A program made the position numbers and the translations under genes. Under the pieces are notes generated by a model. It had not been told where the DNA came from, searched no databases, and saw nothing but the letters and a program-made list of their open reading frames with translations. A stretch of 64,000 nt of DNA from Apostichopus japonicus (Eukaryota > Echinodermata > Holothuroidea > Aspidochirotida > Stichopodidae), in the NCBI RefSeq assembly GCF_037975245.1, contig NC_092576.1, positions 42,505,111 to 42,569,110 of the forward strand, given 5' to 3'. Positions 1-17,089 of the stretch are shown piece by piece; the first letter of the stretch is position 1; every line of letters starts with the position of its first letter.

Positions 1-20
1 ATTTTCATTCTCCTTGATAG

Positions 21-4754
<4,734 letters not shown>

Positions 4755-6160
4755 GTTGTTGTTGTTTTTGTTTGCTTCAAATTTTACCAAAGATCATCCT
4801 GCGAGTACGAAAGTTACATTTCAGTTGATACCATGTATATTCCAAGAAATCTCAACGTGACCAGGGAGGAACTTCAAATTCTGCTAAATTAGGACTATCA
4901 TGATTATTAGCATATGATCTGCTAGATCCTTACTCTCTGCTCAGAGAGTAAATGAAAAAAAAAAACAGTAAAATTACTAACATCGACCAAAAAAGGCACC
5001 ACCATCGACATATAAGAATATATACATTTTTTACATATAATATTTACATTAACATCAACCCTATACATAGCAACAACAGTTAACAAAAGAGTTTACGAAG
5101 ATACACAAAGTGTGCACATGAAGGCCCTTACACACTTGCTACATTATTGACCATGCTTGATAATTTATTCAAGAATTTATGAATATTCATTACGGACTTT
5201 GGCAACTCTTCACTTCCTGACCAGCGTTCCACGTAACGTGTTACTATATACTGTCATACAAAAATAATATGTGTTATTGCAATATGTACATCACTATTAA
5301 TAATGTACATAATATTAATTATGTACATCATATTAATTATGTACATAAATATTGCTTTATAAACCGAAGCAATACTATAGAACAATTGATGTATTATCTG
5401 TCTTATTTTACCTTTTATTTAAAAAAAAAAGAAAAAGAAAAAAAAATGAAAAAAAAGAAGAAAAAAAAGGCAATTTTACTATATGATTAATTAAAAGAGT
5501 GACGTAAAAGAAAAACATGTTTTAATGTCTCTACTGAGAATTAAAATAAAGATGTTAATCATTATGAATATTGTACAGCTCAAATTGAACAGCTATAGAT
5601 ATTGTGGTGAAATTTCACTGTTTGTATACAAATACCATTGTCACATTCCTTTGTAATATATATAGTTAGTTTCCTTGCTTTTGAAATGATTCTATAAAAA
5701 AAATGAAAAAAAAGAAGGAAAAAGAAGTAGTTTGTTATTTCATCTTTCTCATAAATTCTAGCCCACCTGTATATAGTTGACTTAAATTTGATGTATACGT
5801 TGTTCCACGGTTACGTCAGTGTGAATTGCATGGTAGTACCGGTCTATGTTGATCATGTTTGTAATTTAATTGAGTTTGTGTATATATATTGCGAGATATG
5901 GTTTTGAGTGTCATTTTGTTTAAGTGGGATAATATATGATTAAAGGGATACTTTAGGATTACAGAATCATACAGTTTACTGTGATTACAAAAAATAGACA
6001 AATATACAAATAATTTGTATGATTATACGTAGATATATTAAATACAGAAATAATAGGATGGAAGTTTATTAGTACATCTGAATGGGTGATGTATTATGAG
6101 ACAAATATGACTTCAAATAGAGTATGCACGATTACGATAAATAATCAAAACGGATGATTT
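4755..6160. other. 3' UTR and intergenic DNA downstream of the GPS-type gene
   Basis: No convincing further coding exon is seen. The stretch holds an imperfect repeat of about 20 bp built on ATTATGTACAT (5280-5345), an A-rich tract at 5420-5470, and AATAAA at 5545-5550, the most plausible poly(A) signal for the upstream gene. Confidence 0.5.
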
Positions 6161-6164
6161 GTAA

Positions 6165-6985
6165 GATTACAGGTAAGAACTGTGTGATTACAGATAGGTA
6201 ATATGTGATTACATAAATACAATGTGATTACATACAAACACTGTGATTACATAACTAATGTGCCATTGCATAAATACGGCGTGATTACATAACTACTGTG
6301 CCATTGCTTTAGTACTGTGTGATTCCATAAGTACTCTGAGATTACATAAGGACTGTTTGATTACATAAGTACTGTGTGGTAACAAAAGTACGGTGTGATT
6401 ACACAACTAAGATGTGATTACATTAATACTGTGCCATTGCATAAGTACGGCGTGATTACATAACTACTGTGCCATTGCATAAGTACTGTGTGATTAAATA
6501 AGTACTGTGTGATTACACAAGTAAGATGTGATTACAATAATACTGTGTGAGTACATAAATACTGTGTGATTACATACATACAGTGTGATACCACAAGTAC
6601 GGTGTGATTACATAAGTACAGTGTGATAACATAACTACTGTGCCATTGTACAAGTACTGTGTGATTAAATATGTACTGTGTGATTACACAAGTAAGATGT
6701 GATTACATTAATACTGTGCCATTGCATAAGTACGGCGTGATTACATAACTACTGTGCCATTGCATAAGTACTGTGTGATTATATAAGTACTGCGTGATTA
6801 CACAAGTAAGATGTGATTACAATAATACTGTGTGAGTACATAAATACTGTGTGATTACATACATACAGTGTGATTACACAAGTACGGTGTGATTACATAA
6901 CTACTGTGCTATTGTACAAGTACTGTGTGATTAAATATGTACTGTGTGATTACATAAGTAATGTGTGATTACATTAGGTTAATAT
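6165..6985. repeat. Degenerate 19-bp satellite with higher-order period
   Basis: About 43 units of roughly 19 bp with consensus GTGATTACATAAGTACTGT. Variants such as GTGCCATTGCATAAGTACG recur in a fixed order: the block beginning at 6431 is repeated at 6716, a period of 285 bp (15 units). This suggests an older unit-level expansion followed by block duplication. No coding potential. Confidence 0.9.
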
Positions 6986-6999
6986 ATGATTTGCAAAGA

Positions 7000-9040
7000 G
7001 ACTACACGCGATTGCAGCATTTACTATTGTTTCAACAGATCGTGTTAAACTATATATTTATTTTAAGAAAAAAAAACTATATAGTAATTCAAGTGTCGTG
7101 TTATTAAAGATATAAACATTTATGAAGATGTGTTTTGTGATTACAAATAAGTTTATAGAATTCCATAGAAAGGAAATTATTACAGAATGGTTATATATAT
7201 ATATACAGAGGCATGTTGATTGTATTATAGTTGCTACATAGTAACAACAGCTGCTTGGTAACAGAGGGCGAATATATCATACAAACAAACTATATTAGCT
7301 AAATGCCAAAAGAGCGCCGAGCGTACATACTTCAAATGAAATGTTCTGTAAGGGTACAGACTGAGATACCATATAGTAACAGAAATATTTGGTGTTTCTA
7401 TGGTTACCAGGTTACCACAGTAGCGTCTCTATTATATGTTGATAAAATTGGGTACATATGTTGCAAAGATGGTGTAGGATTCTGTACAGGCATTGTGAGA
7501 GTTACACACAAAACATGTTAGCCTCTCTGACATAAGGTTTGGAATATCAGTCTATGGAACGCGGTTCGCTCATTTTCCTATCGAGCGCTGTTTAAATGTT
7601 TACATACATGAGTAGTAGCCACAGATATATAGCCTTATAACACTACATTGCGCTTTCTCCGTGTTTTGTCTTATCAAAGAAAATAAAAATAAAAAATTAA
7701 CAAGAAGAAGAAGAAAGTAAGTTAAAAATAATTTATCGTTGTTGTTTATCTCTTTTTCTCAGATTTTCATTGTCGTGCGTTGATGCTTTATAAACTATTA
7801 CAATAATATGATGGATTATATAGCAAACTGGCTGATATAAGATTTGGAAGCCTTACAGCATGTTATATTCTCGTGCATTAAACTAGAAACGAAGACAGGT
7901 GGGTGGCGGTGGGGACAGGGAGGCAAGTGTTCTACCTAATTGCCTCACCCCCCCCCCCCTGGCCCTACCGCTAATTACTACCATTGCTCTTACTAAACTT
8001 ATTTATAATTTACAGTATAATTCGAAATCACGTTTACCAATTCTGAACACCTTTACGTGATGTGACGTATTCACAGACCCTGTAGCCAGGAGCGGATAGG
8101 CCCACCGGGAAACTGAGACAAATTTCCCGGAGGCCTTCCATCTATATCGGGACCCCTAAAGTTCCTCATATTCGCCTCCAACCTTATCAGGATTGCTCAA
8201 AATGGCCAGAAGTAAAATAGATTTCATTAAATCATATTTCCTCTTTATTCAAATGCATACGAATTGGGCACAATTCTACTTCTCAAATCTTTATATGTTG
8301 GACTCAACATCTTCATTATATTCTTGTCAAGTGCTTTGATTTTCCACATTTACATTTTTTGCGGGGTGGAGGCAACTCTTTTCATTCTAATTGGGGGACC
8401 CTCATGTTGAAAATTTCCAAAGACAGTTTTTGCTCCCATCCGCCCCTTTTATGTACCAGTATCTAAGTGGTACCAAGTACATTTGAATCTAAGCCACTTC
8501 AATTATTCTTCTTCTCCTTTTCAAAATACATTACAAAAGATTGAAGTGGCAAACACCTTTTTATTTAAATACAATGAAATGAACGAGAGAGATTAAATTG
8601 ACAAAGAGTTTGCGCACTCTAGCCTGAAAATAAAAATCAATAAATCTTCAACACCGACTTGAGAAACTGAAGTAAAACGGAGATGTCTCCATCCGTGTTT
8701 CTCTTTGTCTTTTAACAAAGACTTATTCAAGCAATTATATTGTTACGGTAAGAACTTAGATGTTCAAAAGTGTTTTTTATTTGAACTTTTGCAAAGAAGA
8801 GGGTACCAGTGTTGGCCGGGGTTAATCTTCCTCGAGTCGCTCAGTTAAAAAGATCTTTTTATACAAAAATCAAGCAAACTAAAAGCTTATTAAAGTTGAC
8901 TAAAAAAGAAACAAAACACATAAGAACAGCATTCGAGAGAAACAAGCAGATGAAGATATAAACAAAAATAATACGATAAAAATAGTCGTATTATTTGTTT
9001 AAAATAAAACTCTACTCTGCAGCTTACAGGTAACGAAGCT
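7000..9040. other. Intergenic, no gene seen
   Basis: AT-rich sequence with a short TA run near 7193-7204 and a C-homopolymer near 7950. The block 8086-8435 begins CAGGAGCGGATAGG and ends near CCATCCGCCCC. It looks like an old terminal-inverted-repeat element, but no target duplication could be matched. Confidence 0.4.
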
Positions 9041-9044
9041 AAAA

Positions 9045-9898
9045 ATGAGAGTGAGAGAGAGAGAGACAGGCAAAGAGGCAGGGAGGCAGGAAGGGAGGGA
9101 GGCAGGGAGGGAGGGAGGGGGAGGGAAGGGGAGGGAGGGAGGGAGGGAGGGAGGGAAGGGAGGGATACAGAGAGGCAGAAAGGCAGGTAGGGAGGGATGG
9201 AGGGAGGCAGGGATGCAGGAAGGCAGGTAGGGAAGGAGGGGAGGGAGGGATGCAGGGAGGCAAGAGGTTGGAAGGCAGGGATACAGGGAGGCAGGGAGGG
9301 GGAGAGGGGTGCAGGGAGGCAAGAGGTTGGAAGGCAGGGATACAGGGAGGCAGGGAGGGGGAGGGAGGGATGCAAGGAAGCAAGACGTTGGAAGGCAGGG
9401 GTACAGGGAGGCAGGGAGAGAGTGAGGCAGGGGGGGGCAGGGATGCAGGTAGGGAAAGAAGGGAGGGGGATGCAGGGAGGCAAAGAGGTTGGAAGGCAGG
9501 GATACAGGGAGGCAGGGATACAGGGAGGCAGGGAGGCAATGAGGGATTGGGTGGGAGGGATGCAAGGAGGCAAGAGGTTGGAAGGCAGGGATACAGGGAG
9601 GCAGGGAGGGAGGCAGGGAGGCAATGAGGGATTGGGTGGGAGGGATGCAAGGAGGCAAGAGGTTGGAAGGCAGGGAGGCAGGGAGGCAGGAGGCAGGAAT
9701 GCAGGGAGGCAGGGAGGTAGGAAGGCAGATAGGGAGGGAGGGGAGGGAGGGATGCAGGGAAGCAAAGAGGTAAGAAAGCGGGGATACAGGGAGGTAGAGA
9801 GGCAGGGAGGCAGGGAGGCAGGGAGACAGGGAGGCAGGGAGGCAAAAAAGCAGGGAGGCAGGGTGTCAGGGAGGGGGGCAGGGAGAGAGAGAGAAATG
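9045..9898. repeat. Polypurine (G/A) minisatellite, about 850 bp
   Basis: The plus strand is nearly all G and A with sparse C and T, built from GGGAGGCAGGGATACAGG-like blocks and longer units containing GCAAGAGGTTGGAAGGCAGG. Runs of GGG at short spacing could form G-quadruplexes, and the strand asymmetry permits triplex DNA. Frames are open on both strands through composition alone (Gly/Arg/Glu-rich on plus, Pro/Leu/Ser-rich on minus), so no gene is called. Confidence 0.93.
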
Positions 9899-9959
9899 TT
9901 CGTAGACTGCAAATCCTGTGTTGCCAAATGTTTAAAGGTTAAAAGAACATGGAAATGAA

Positions 9960-11025
9960 CATAGACGGATTACTGCACAGAATACAGTATAAAATATATA
10001 GATTTTTTACCTGATTCACCAGTGTTTAAAAAATTGTAAATATTACGTCAATTTCGCTATTTTTTGGTAATTTTCTTACCATATTTTAATTAATAGGATC
10101 GTGAGAGTTATTTTAAACATTGAAATAGAAAATTATAAAACAAATATGATAAAAACTAAAACCAACTAAATGTAAAGATATAGAACAAAGGAAGAAGCCG
10201 ATCAAGATTTACATAACATAATAATACATTTATAATACATATTTATACATAATAATACATTATAATACATGATACTACATACTAATACATATAAACACAT
10301 ACTAATATAGGGGGCAGTAATAGTATGTTTGTTTCATGTATTTGGTAATTATTTAGTTTGATACTATCATTATGGGAAACGTGGGACTTGTTTTAGCAGT
10401 CCCCTACCCTTCACCTCTCGCCCCCCAAACCCGCAACACATAAATAATATTTGGAATCCATAAATAATAACGCATCTTTAAACGAATAGAGTGCTTGGCT
10501 TATAGTTACGTGTATAACCAGAAGGTTGTTATTATCTGGTAATACAAATTTTAGTTTTTATGTTATTAGTTAATTAGGAGGCACTTTCAGTATTATATTA
10601 TGCTTACCTAAATTTAATTTGTGTTTGCTTGTAATCTGTGAATTAGGCGACGAGTCTAGCTAATAAAAGTGGTTTGAGTTAAAGAAAAAGAAAATAGTTA
10701 AAGACTGGAGCAAAAACAAACCAAAAGTTGAAGCCAAAAAACACCCCTTACAATCTGAAACTCACAGCCTGATATAGAAAAATAAAAAGCACACAGTGTG
10801 CTACAGTGCTTTAAGATACTAGGTAAATATTGTCTTAAATGACAAGTACCTTTTAAACTATACCATTCAGTCGTTCCTTTCAAATGCTTCAAATCATCTA
10901 AACAAACAAGGGCCGATCTATCCTAACAAAGAACCCACATCTTATCCTCCGCATACATTTACACAATGAAACAATAGGAAACAGACTTACAATAGGACAG
11001 CTACTTCTCGAGCAAACTACCAGGA
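9960..11025. other. Intergenic, AT-rich, with an ATAATACAT repeat
   Basis: At 10206-10305 there are about ten degenerate copies of (T)ATAATACAT. Nothing else recognisable lies here before the promoter of the proline-rich protein gene. Confidence 0.5.
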
Positions 11026-11030
11026 TATAC

Positions 11031-11106
11031 GTGACGTCACACGACGTCACCCGACATAAGATTACAAAGAAAAGGGGGCGCATTGGTAACTTAAAGTTTA
11101 TATAAG
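11031..11106 (+). promoter_or_regulatory. Putative promoter of the proline-rich secreted protein gene (CRE, CCAAT, TATA)
   Basis: GTGACGTCAC (11031-11040, a full cAMP-response-type palindrome) is followed by ACGACGTCAC (11041-11050), an inverted CCAAT box (ATTGG near 11082) and a TATA box (TTTATATAAG, 11097-11106). A donor site lies at 11205/11206 and an acceptor just before the start codon at 12976, so a 5' UTR exon is plausible. The order and spacing are typical of animal RNA polymerase II promoters. The link to the gene is inference. Confidence 0.55.
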
Positions 11107-11129
11107 AAACCAAAGCACGTTTCAATTAA

Positions 11130-11205
11130 TAAGAGATCTCAGAGTGGTCTGGTCTTTGCTTCCGAACATATTGTACAAGACAAGTCGGTGATCTCGAAAG
11201 AAAAG
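11130..11205 (+). other. Predicted 5' UTR exon
   Basis: It starts about 25-30 bp below the TATA box and ends at AAAAG|GTAAAT. The next acceptor upstream of the coding start is TATTCCAG|ATTTTAAACTG at 12959/12960, sixteen bases before ATG. The exact transcription start is a guess. Confidence 0.42.
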
Positions 11206-12975
11206 GTAAATTTGTAATTGTCTTATTTGAAATATCGGTTAATTAAGTACAAGATTAGGCCTATGTTTTGCACAGTTTCCGATTTCTTCCCAGACTCAAG
11301 CAATCCCCTCAGTTTTGCTTTACCCTATCTTCTTCAAAGAACATTCGTCTGACTGTTAGTATGAGTTCAACAGCTTATCGTACGAGTACACCTATCTAAC
11401 TTATTTATTTATTTAACATTAAAGGATAAAATCGGTTAGCATAAAACTATAATCTCCCCTTAGGCCCTAAAGTACAAAAGCATAAGTAGAAAAAAATGCC
11501 TCTAAACGCGATTACCAACACATGTTCTTGCACTAGTACCTTACACTGTAGATTTCAAATGACCCTGAGTAAAGGTACAAATCCAAGAACGTGAATACGA
11601 TTAGAAGCAAAATATGCTACAATTCGAGTACACTTATTGGTGTACTCGAATTTCACTGTTCCTTAGTACATCATCATTATCAACTCTCACACTTTCTTGA
11701 GCAAGAAGTATAAAATCAGTGAATTAATTGTGTCATGTGGAATATTGAATATTGTCATAATATCTGTACGTTTTACATTCACCGGCGTACGTAACGGGCG
11801 TACATAATTAAAGCCATGCACGCCCCTTTTCAATCGCCCCACCTTCTCCGGTAAATTATTTCGTCAAATGAAGATTTAACGATCCGGTAAACTCGTGACT
11901 TCGAATTTAATACTCAAAATTCGTCGCCATGACACCCTTTCACATAATTCTTTAATTACAATACGGTACTTAAGAAAACGAATTATTTCATTTAACTTAA
12001 TCAAGAAAAAATGGTGAGGTTAACACTACCCTCATCATAGTAAGCTAGATATTTAAATTAAGCTATGTATTTGTATCGAAGATTCTGACCGCTAATTTTC
12101 ACAGAATCAAGATCCTGCAATAGTTTTAAAAAAGTGTTTGGTTATATAGTTCGAGCTACCATTTTACTCGCCTTTTGAGGGTATTGAAGAGAATATTATA
12201 AAGAGTCTCAAAATCAGCCGTAACAAGCGATTTTAAAGGTGATGGGTAGGCTTTAATATCATTACGTTATGTTTGTATAAAATGGCGGAATACATTTAAA
12301 GTTGATATAGTAAGTTTTATAAATCATTATTTTGATAAAAATCACTTCACGCACATTCATTATGCCGTGGAATCGATATTATATCATACATCGGTGATAT
12401 TTAAGTTTGCAATCCATATTCCTGAAAAAATAATATTCACAATATTGCGTTTGAACACGATATGGTATCTAACATAACATTTGGTAGGTTTAACGAGACA
12501 CTGTCTAATATGCGGTTAAAAATGTTAAAAATAAATCAAAAATATTAAACAAAGTCATTTTAAGCAACTAATGACCTGTAGTTTAGTATTTTTTTTCTTC
12601 ATATGTTTACCGCTTTGCATGGCTCGTATATATCTCGTCAAAGCGGTTTAGTTATAAGGCTGTCAATTTTTTTGACCAATAAAACGATAATGTTCAGATT
12701 CTTACCACTTTGCATATGAAGCTCGTCAAAACACCAGTTATTTTCAGACATTTCAAAGTTTCTCATGAAAAAATACTTTGCGATGATACAATTCGACTTT
12801 ACCACATGTTGAGTTCGTTAGTTTGATGTCCCTTCTGCGCTTCCGTAAAATACTAACGCGGTAAAGGTTATAACAATAGGAACTTGGATGAATATTTATA
12901 ACAATGTTATCATATATATTTTTAATTAATGTTATAATTCCTCCTTTGTGATATTCCAGATTTTAAACTGTCGCC

Positions 12976-15900
12976 ATGTGGAAGCAGCTAGTCTTGTTGC
13001 TGGCAGTCTTTGCGCTTGCGCAGACAGCCCCCCTACAGGAGCTTGCTAGGGCCTTGGAAGGAGTCGTGCGTGAGGAACTTGAATACGAGCTTAATGAGAG
13101 ACAAGAAGATAATAATGCCAACGACGATCAGAATCAGAATAGAAGTTTCTATCTAGTTAAAGGTAATGTTTAACTAAAATGTCACGCGATGATAATATTG
13201 GTGGCGTAGTTTACTCATTTGCAGAGGATTGCATACATTCATGTCACTTTAATTAACTCATGAATCATTGAAACTCAAATTAAGCCAGGTTTTTTTTCCA
13301 TCTGAGGTAAAATGTTATATCCGATTACCCCTTTAAAAATACAAAAGCCATTATCATTTGCTAACAATGCCATCCCTTTGTTTTCTTTATGGAGTTTTTA
13401 CAACATAAAAGATGGAGTTAAAGGCAACGACCAAACAAAAAAGTGAAGAGTTAAAAAAAAAAACGTTACAGATATGGTTGCTTTACAACTTACACCACGT
13501 GTTTATTTGTACCCCATATGCTCGCCCTCTACCTCTATCTTCCCTCTACCTCTACCTTTCCTCTCGATCCTTTATCCCAAACTCGACAGGCTCTTACGTC
13601 AAATTGCAGGACGTTTGCTAAAAAGTCCACAAACGTATCAATCATCCTCGACAATATGATCGATTAAGTTTTGTCACATGTACCATCTTAGAAATGTGGC
13701 CACCGTTCTTGCACCGCACCGCATATAATATCCATACTAATATCTATATTAAAGATATGCTGCATTGGCCCAATTATGCCAGATCTTAAATTATGGTTAC
13801 CTCTTTTTTTTCAAATTCTAAAACTAGTTTTACTACCACCATGGAGGAAATTGACCTCACTGGGACATTCAGGTATCTTGTGTGTCCATTTATTATGTCT
13901 GAAGAAAATTTCAAGAGTAAAGACCTCCAGGAAAGTACTTTTTGAAAACTTCCAGCAATTATAGCGTGCTATAATTTGGGTCCAATACTTGCTCCGTTGA
14001 AGCTACCCGTATTTCTTTCATTTCTTAAGTTGTTCTTTTCCAGTAGTAGTAGTAGTAAGTTGAGTCTCGTCTATCCGACATGCTCAGTGAGTAACCTCCG
14101 CCACGTATCACGATCTTGCGCAAGGTTTATTGCTTCCTCGAAATTGTTAATATTAATGTCCTTGAATTGCGACTTTATTTTTCCAGTACTTGTGCAAAAT
14201 ATTTATTTAAGTTTATGTTACTCCTATCAATCAATACATCTCCTCAACACACGTTTCCTCATCGACATTATAACCCTCACATATCATAATATTGTATTTT
14301 AATTATTTCTTTATTTATTTAAGTTTATACTTTCGTTTAATCGTTTTCTTCATTAAACAAGAACTCGATACACAAAACGGAACGTGTGAGTATTCGAAAA
14401 TGTTATTAGCTCAGCCTTCATCATCTTTATTGTTACATAATGCTATCTTTTTTTGCTTCAACAAATATAAATAAATGTTGGAATTCCGTGACAGTCCATT
14501 ACCGTGGAATTCATCGTAAAAAGACCTTAGAGAACGTAATGAAACCTAACGAAATATAATAAATACTGGGAAAACATACTGACGTAAGATAACTATAACC
14601 TTTCATTTATTAATTTTTATTACCATGGCACATTCAAACTACCCTCTAGATCAGGGGTGGGCAACCTTTTTGAATGAATGGGCCAGATATAAGGGTTGAA
14701 AAATTGACTGGGCCGCACCTAAGCAACGACCTGCTGTTGATTTCAAACCTTTGATTCCGAGGACTTTCAAGCAATAGGTGTGTGTACTTAATCTGTATTC
14801 ACAAATACATGTCAATACAGTACAGTTGATACTTAATGGGGATAATAGGCCTACCTGACAGCATCATTAGTGCCTATAAATTCTAAGCAGCAAGCTCGTT
14901 TTTTTGTAAAATGGATTGATTTTTTTCTTGAAACATCTCACGGGCCGCAAAAGAAAATCACTGGCGGGCCGTAGGTTGCACACCCGTGCTCTAGATGTTG
15001 CTCATTATCATAATTCGAACAGAAGTTATTCTTAATCCTCTTCGTCTGAAAAAAAGTCAAGAAAAAAAATAGGCTGAGAAAATGTTTATCTAAGATAAGC
15101 TGACTTAAGGCGTTATTACGTCACTATGCGCATACTCAATCCGCGTTGTTGTAAGTCACTTATAATGTGTCAAATATTTTTATCAACATTTACCCAAACC
15201 GTTTCATTAACTCCACAGGTTTTAATCGGCCTCCAAATACAGAGAGTCCTCCATCACGCGATCGACATCATAAACAGAGAGAAGAGTTTGCAGAACATCT
15301 CTATGAGTATCTGAGAAGGAAGGAGGAACGTAAGGATCCGGCCTTACGAGGAACAGATCAGCCACCAAGAGAAGGCCAACGTCAGCCAGATGAAGAGCCT
15401 AGCAGTCTTGACGGTAGAACAATGGACAAGAGACCACAACAAGACGGAGGCCGCGACGAGGACGACCGTAAACCACCTCCCCCAAGGGGAACTGGACAAC
15501 CACCTCCTGCAAGGGGAACAGATCAGCCAACAAGAGAAGGTCAACGTCAACCCGACCAAGGGCCACGTGGTCTTGACGGTAGTACAATGGACAAGAGACC
15601 ACAACAAGACGGAGGCCGCGACGAGGACGACCGTAAACCACCTCCTCCAAGGGGAACTGGACAACCACCTTCTGCAAGGGGAACCGGACAACCACCTCCT
15701 GCAAGGGGAACAGATCAGCCAACAAGAGAAGGTCAACGTCAACCCGACCAAGGGCCACGTGGTCTTGACGGTAGTACAATGGACAAGAGACCACAACAAG
15801 ACGGAGGCCGCGACGAGGACGACCGTAAACCACCTCCTCAAAGGGGAACTGGACAACCACCTCCTGCAAGGGGAACAGATCAGCCACCAAGAGAAGGCCA

Positions 15901-17071
15901 ACGTCAACCCGATCAAGGGCCACGTGGTCTTGACGGTAGTACAATGGACAAGAGACCACAACAAAACGGAGGCCGCGACGAGGACGACCGTAAACCACCT
16001 CCTCAAAGGGGAACTGGACAACCACCTCCTGCAAGGGGAACAGATCAGCCACCAAGAGAAGGCCAACATCAACCCGATCAAGGGCCACGTGGTCTTGACG
16101 GTAGTACAATGGACAAGAGACCACAACAAGACGGAGGCCGCGACGAGGACGACCGTAAACCACCTCCTCCAAGGGGAACTGGACAACCACCTCCGGCAAG
16201 GGGAACTGGGCAACCACCTCCACCAAGAGGAACTGGACAACCACCTCCAGCAGATGGTACAGGTGCACCACCTCCAAGAGATGGAAGCAAGTCAAGACCA
16301 AGTGGAAATGATCAACCACCAAAGAATGGTCAACAACCAGACAACAATGCACGTGGACTCGATACCGATCGTAAACCACCGCCTCCAAGGGGAACTGGAC
16401 AACCACCTCCTCCAAGGGGAACTGGACAACCACCTCCTCCAAGGGGAACTGGACAACCACCTCCAGCATATGGTACAGGTGTACCACCTCCAAGAGATGG
16501 AAGCATATCAAGACCAACTGGAAATGATCAACCACCAAAGAATGGCCAACAACCAGACAACAATGCACGTGGACTCGATACCGATCGTAAACCACCTCCT
16601 CCAAGGGGAACTGGACAACCAACTCCTCCAAGGGGAACTGGACAACCACCTCCTCCAAGGGGAACTGGACAACCCCCTCCTCCAAGGGGAACTGGACTTC
16701 CACCTCCTGCAAGGGGAACAGATCAGCCACCAAGAGAAGGCCAACGTCAACCCGATCAAGGGCCACGTGGTCTTGACGGTAGTACAATGGACAAGAGACC
16801 ACAACAAGACGGAGGCCGCGACGAGGACGACCGTAAACCACCTCCTCAAAGGGGAACTGGGCAACCACCTCCTGCAAGGGGAACTGGACAACCACCTCCT
16901 CCAAGGGGAACTGGACAACCATCTCCTCCAAGGGGAACTGGACAACCCCCTCCTCCAAGGGGAACTGGGAAACCACCTTCCGAGGGTGGCAAAGGGAGAG
17001 ATCAAGCGGAACGCGCAATGGAAGATGTCTTCTTAAAACGACTATTGGGCTTACTTGCCGACCTACGATAG
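12976..17071 (+). CDS. Secreted proline-rich repeat protein, two coding exons, 679 aa
   Basis: Coding exons are 12976-13162 and 15219-17071, joined in phase 1 (G|GT restores Gly). Residues 1-18 (MWKQLVLLLAVFALAQTA) form a clear signal peptide. A short acidic Asn/Gln-rich segment follows, then about 550 residues of disordered repeats. Module 1 (about 50 residues, with STMDKRPQQDGGRDEDDRKP) occurs six times. Module 2 (GNDQPPKNGQQPDNNARGLD) occurs twice. Between them run many copies of the 9-residue PPPPRGTGQ motif. The C-terminus is a short amphipathic helix-like end (MEDVFLKRLLGLLADLR). Each module 1 has a KR dibasic pair, so proteolytic processing is possible, but a structural, mucus or adhesive role is equally likely. 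I do not recognise a family. The sense frame is favoured by the signal peptide, the matched phase and the non-repetitive C-terminus. AATAAA occurs at 17415-17420 and 17505-17510. Confidence 0.78.
14652..14988. mobile_element. hAT-like non-autonomous element with exact 8-bp target duplication
   Basis: It starts CAGGGGTGGGCAACC and ends GGTTGCACACCCGTG, imperfect inverted termini. It is flanked by CTCTAGAT at 14644-14651 and 14989-14996, an exact 8-bp target-site duplication as expected for hAT elements. Inside are GGGCCGCACC and GGGCCGCAAAAG typical of this kind of element. It lies in the intron of the proline-rich protein gene. Confidence 0.88.
15344..16975 (+). repeat. In-frame coding repeats of the proline-rich protein
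   Basis: Modules of about 150 bp and 27-bp submodules (CCACCTCCTCCAAGGGGAAC core), all multiples of three, so frames on both strands stay open. Near identity between modules at the DNA level points to recent expansion or gene conversion. Confidence 0.9.
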
Positions 17072-17089
17072 ACAAAACTTGGAATCCGT

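Noticed and set aside
6165-6985. Possible CRISPR-like array
   Set aside because: The units are contiguous and degenerate with no unique spacers, and the genome is eukaryotic.
8086-8435. hAT-like element
   Set aside because: The ends look related (AGCGGATAGG and CCATCCGCC) but no matching 8-bp flanks were found, so it is mentioned only in the intergenic entry.
8890-9958. Long Pro/Leu/Ser-rich (-) and Gly/Arg-rich (+) open frames
   Set aside because: Produced by the polypurine minisatellite. Several frames are open at once and there is no start, signal or splice context.
15344-17075. Antisense and second-frame open frames of up to 558 codons over the proline-rich gene
   Set aside because: The repeat units are multiples of three, so all frames stay open. 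Only the sense frame joins a signal-peptide exon in phase.
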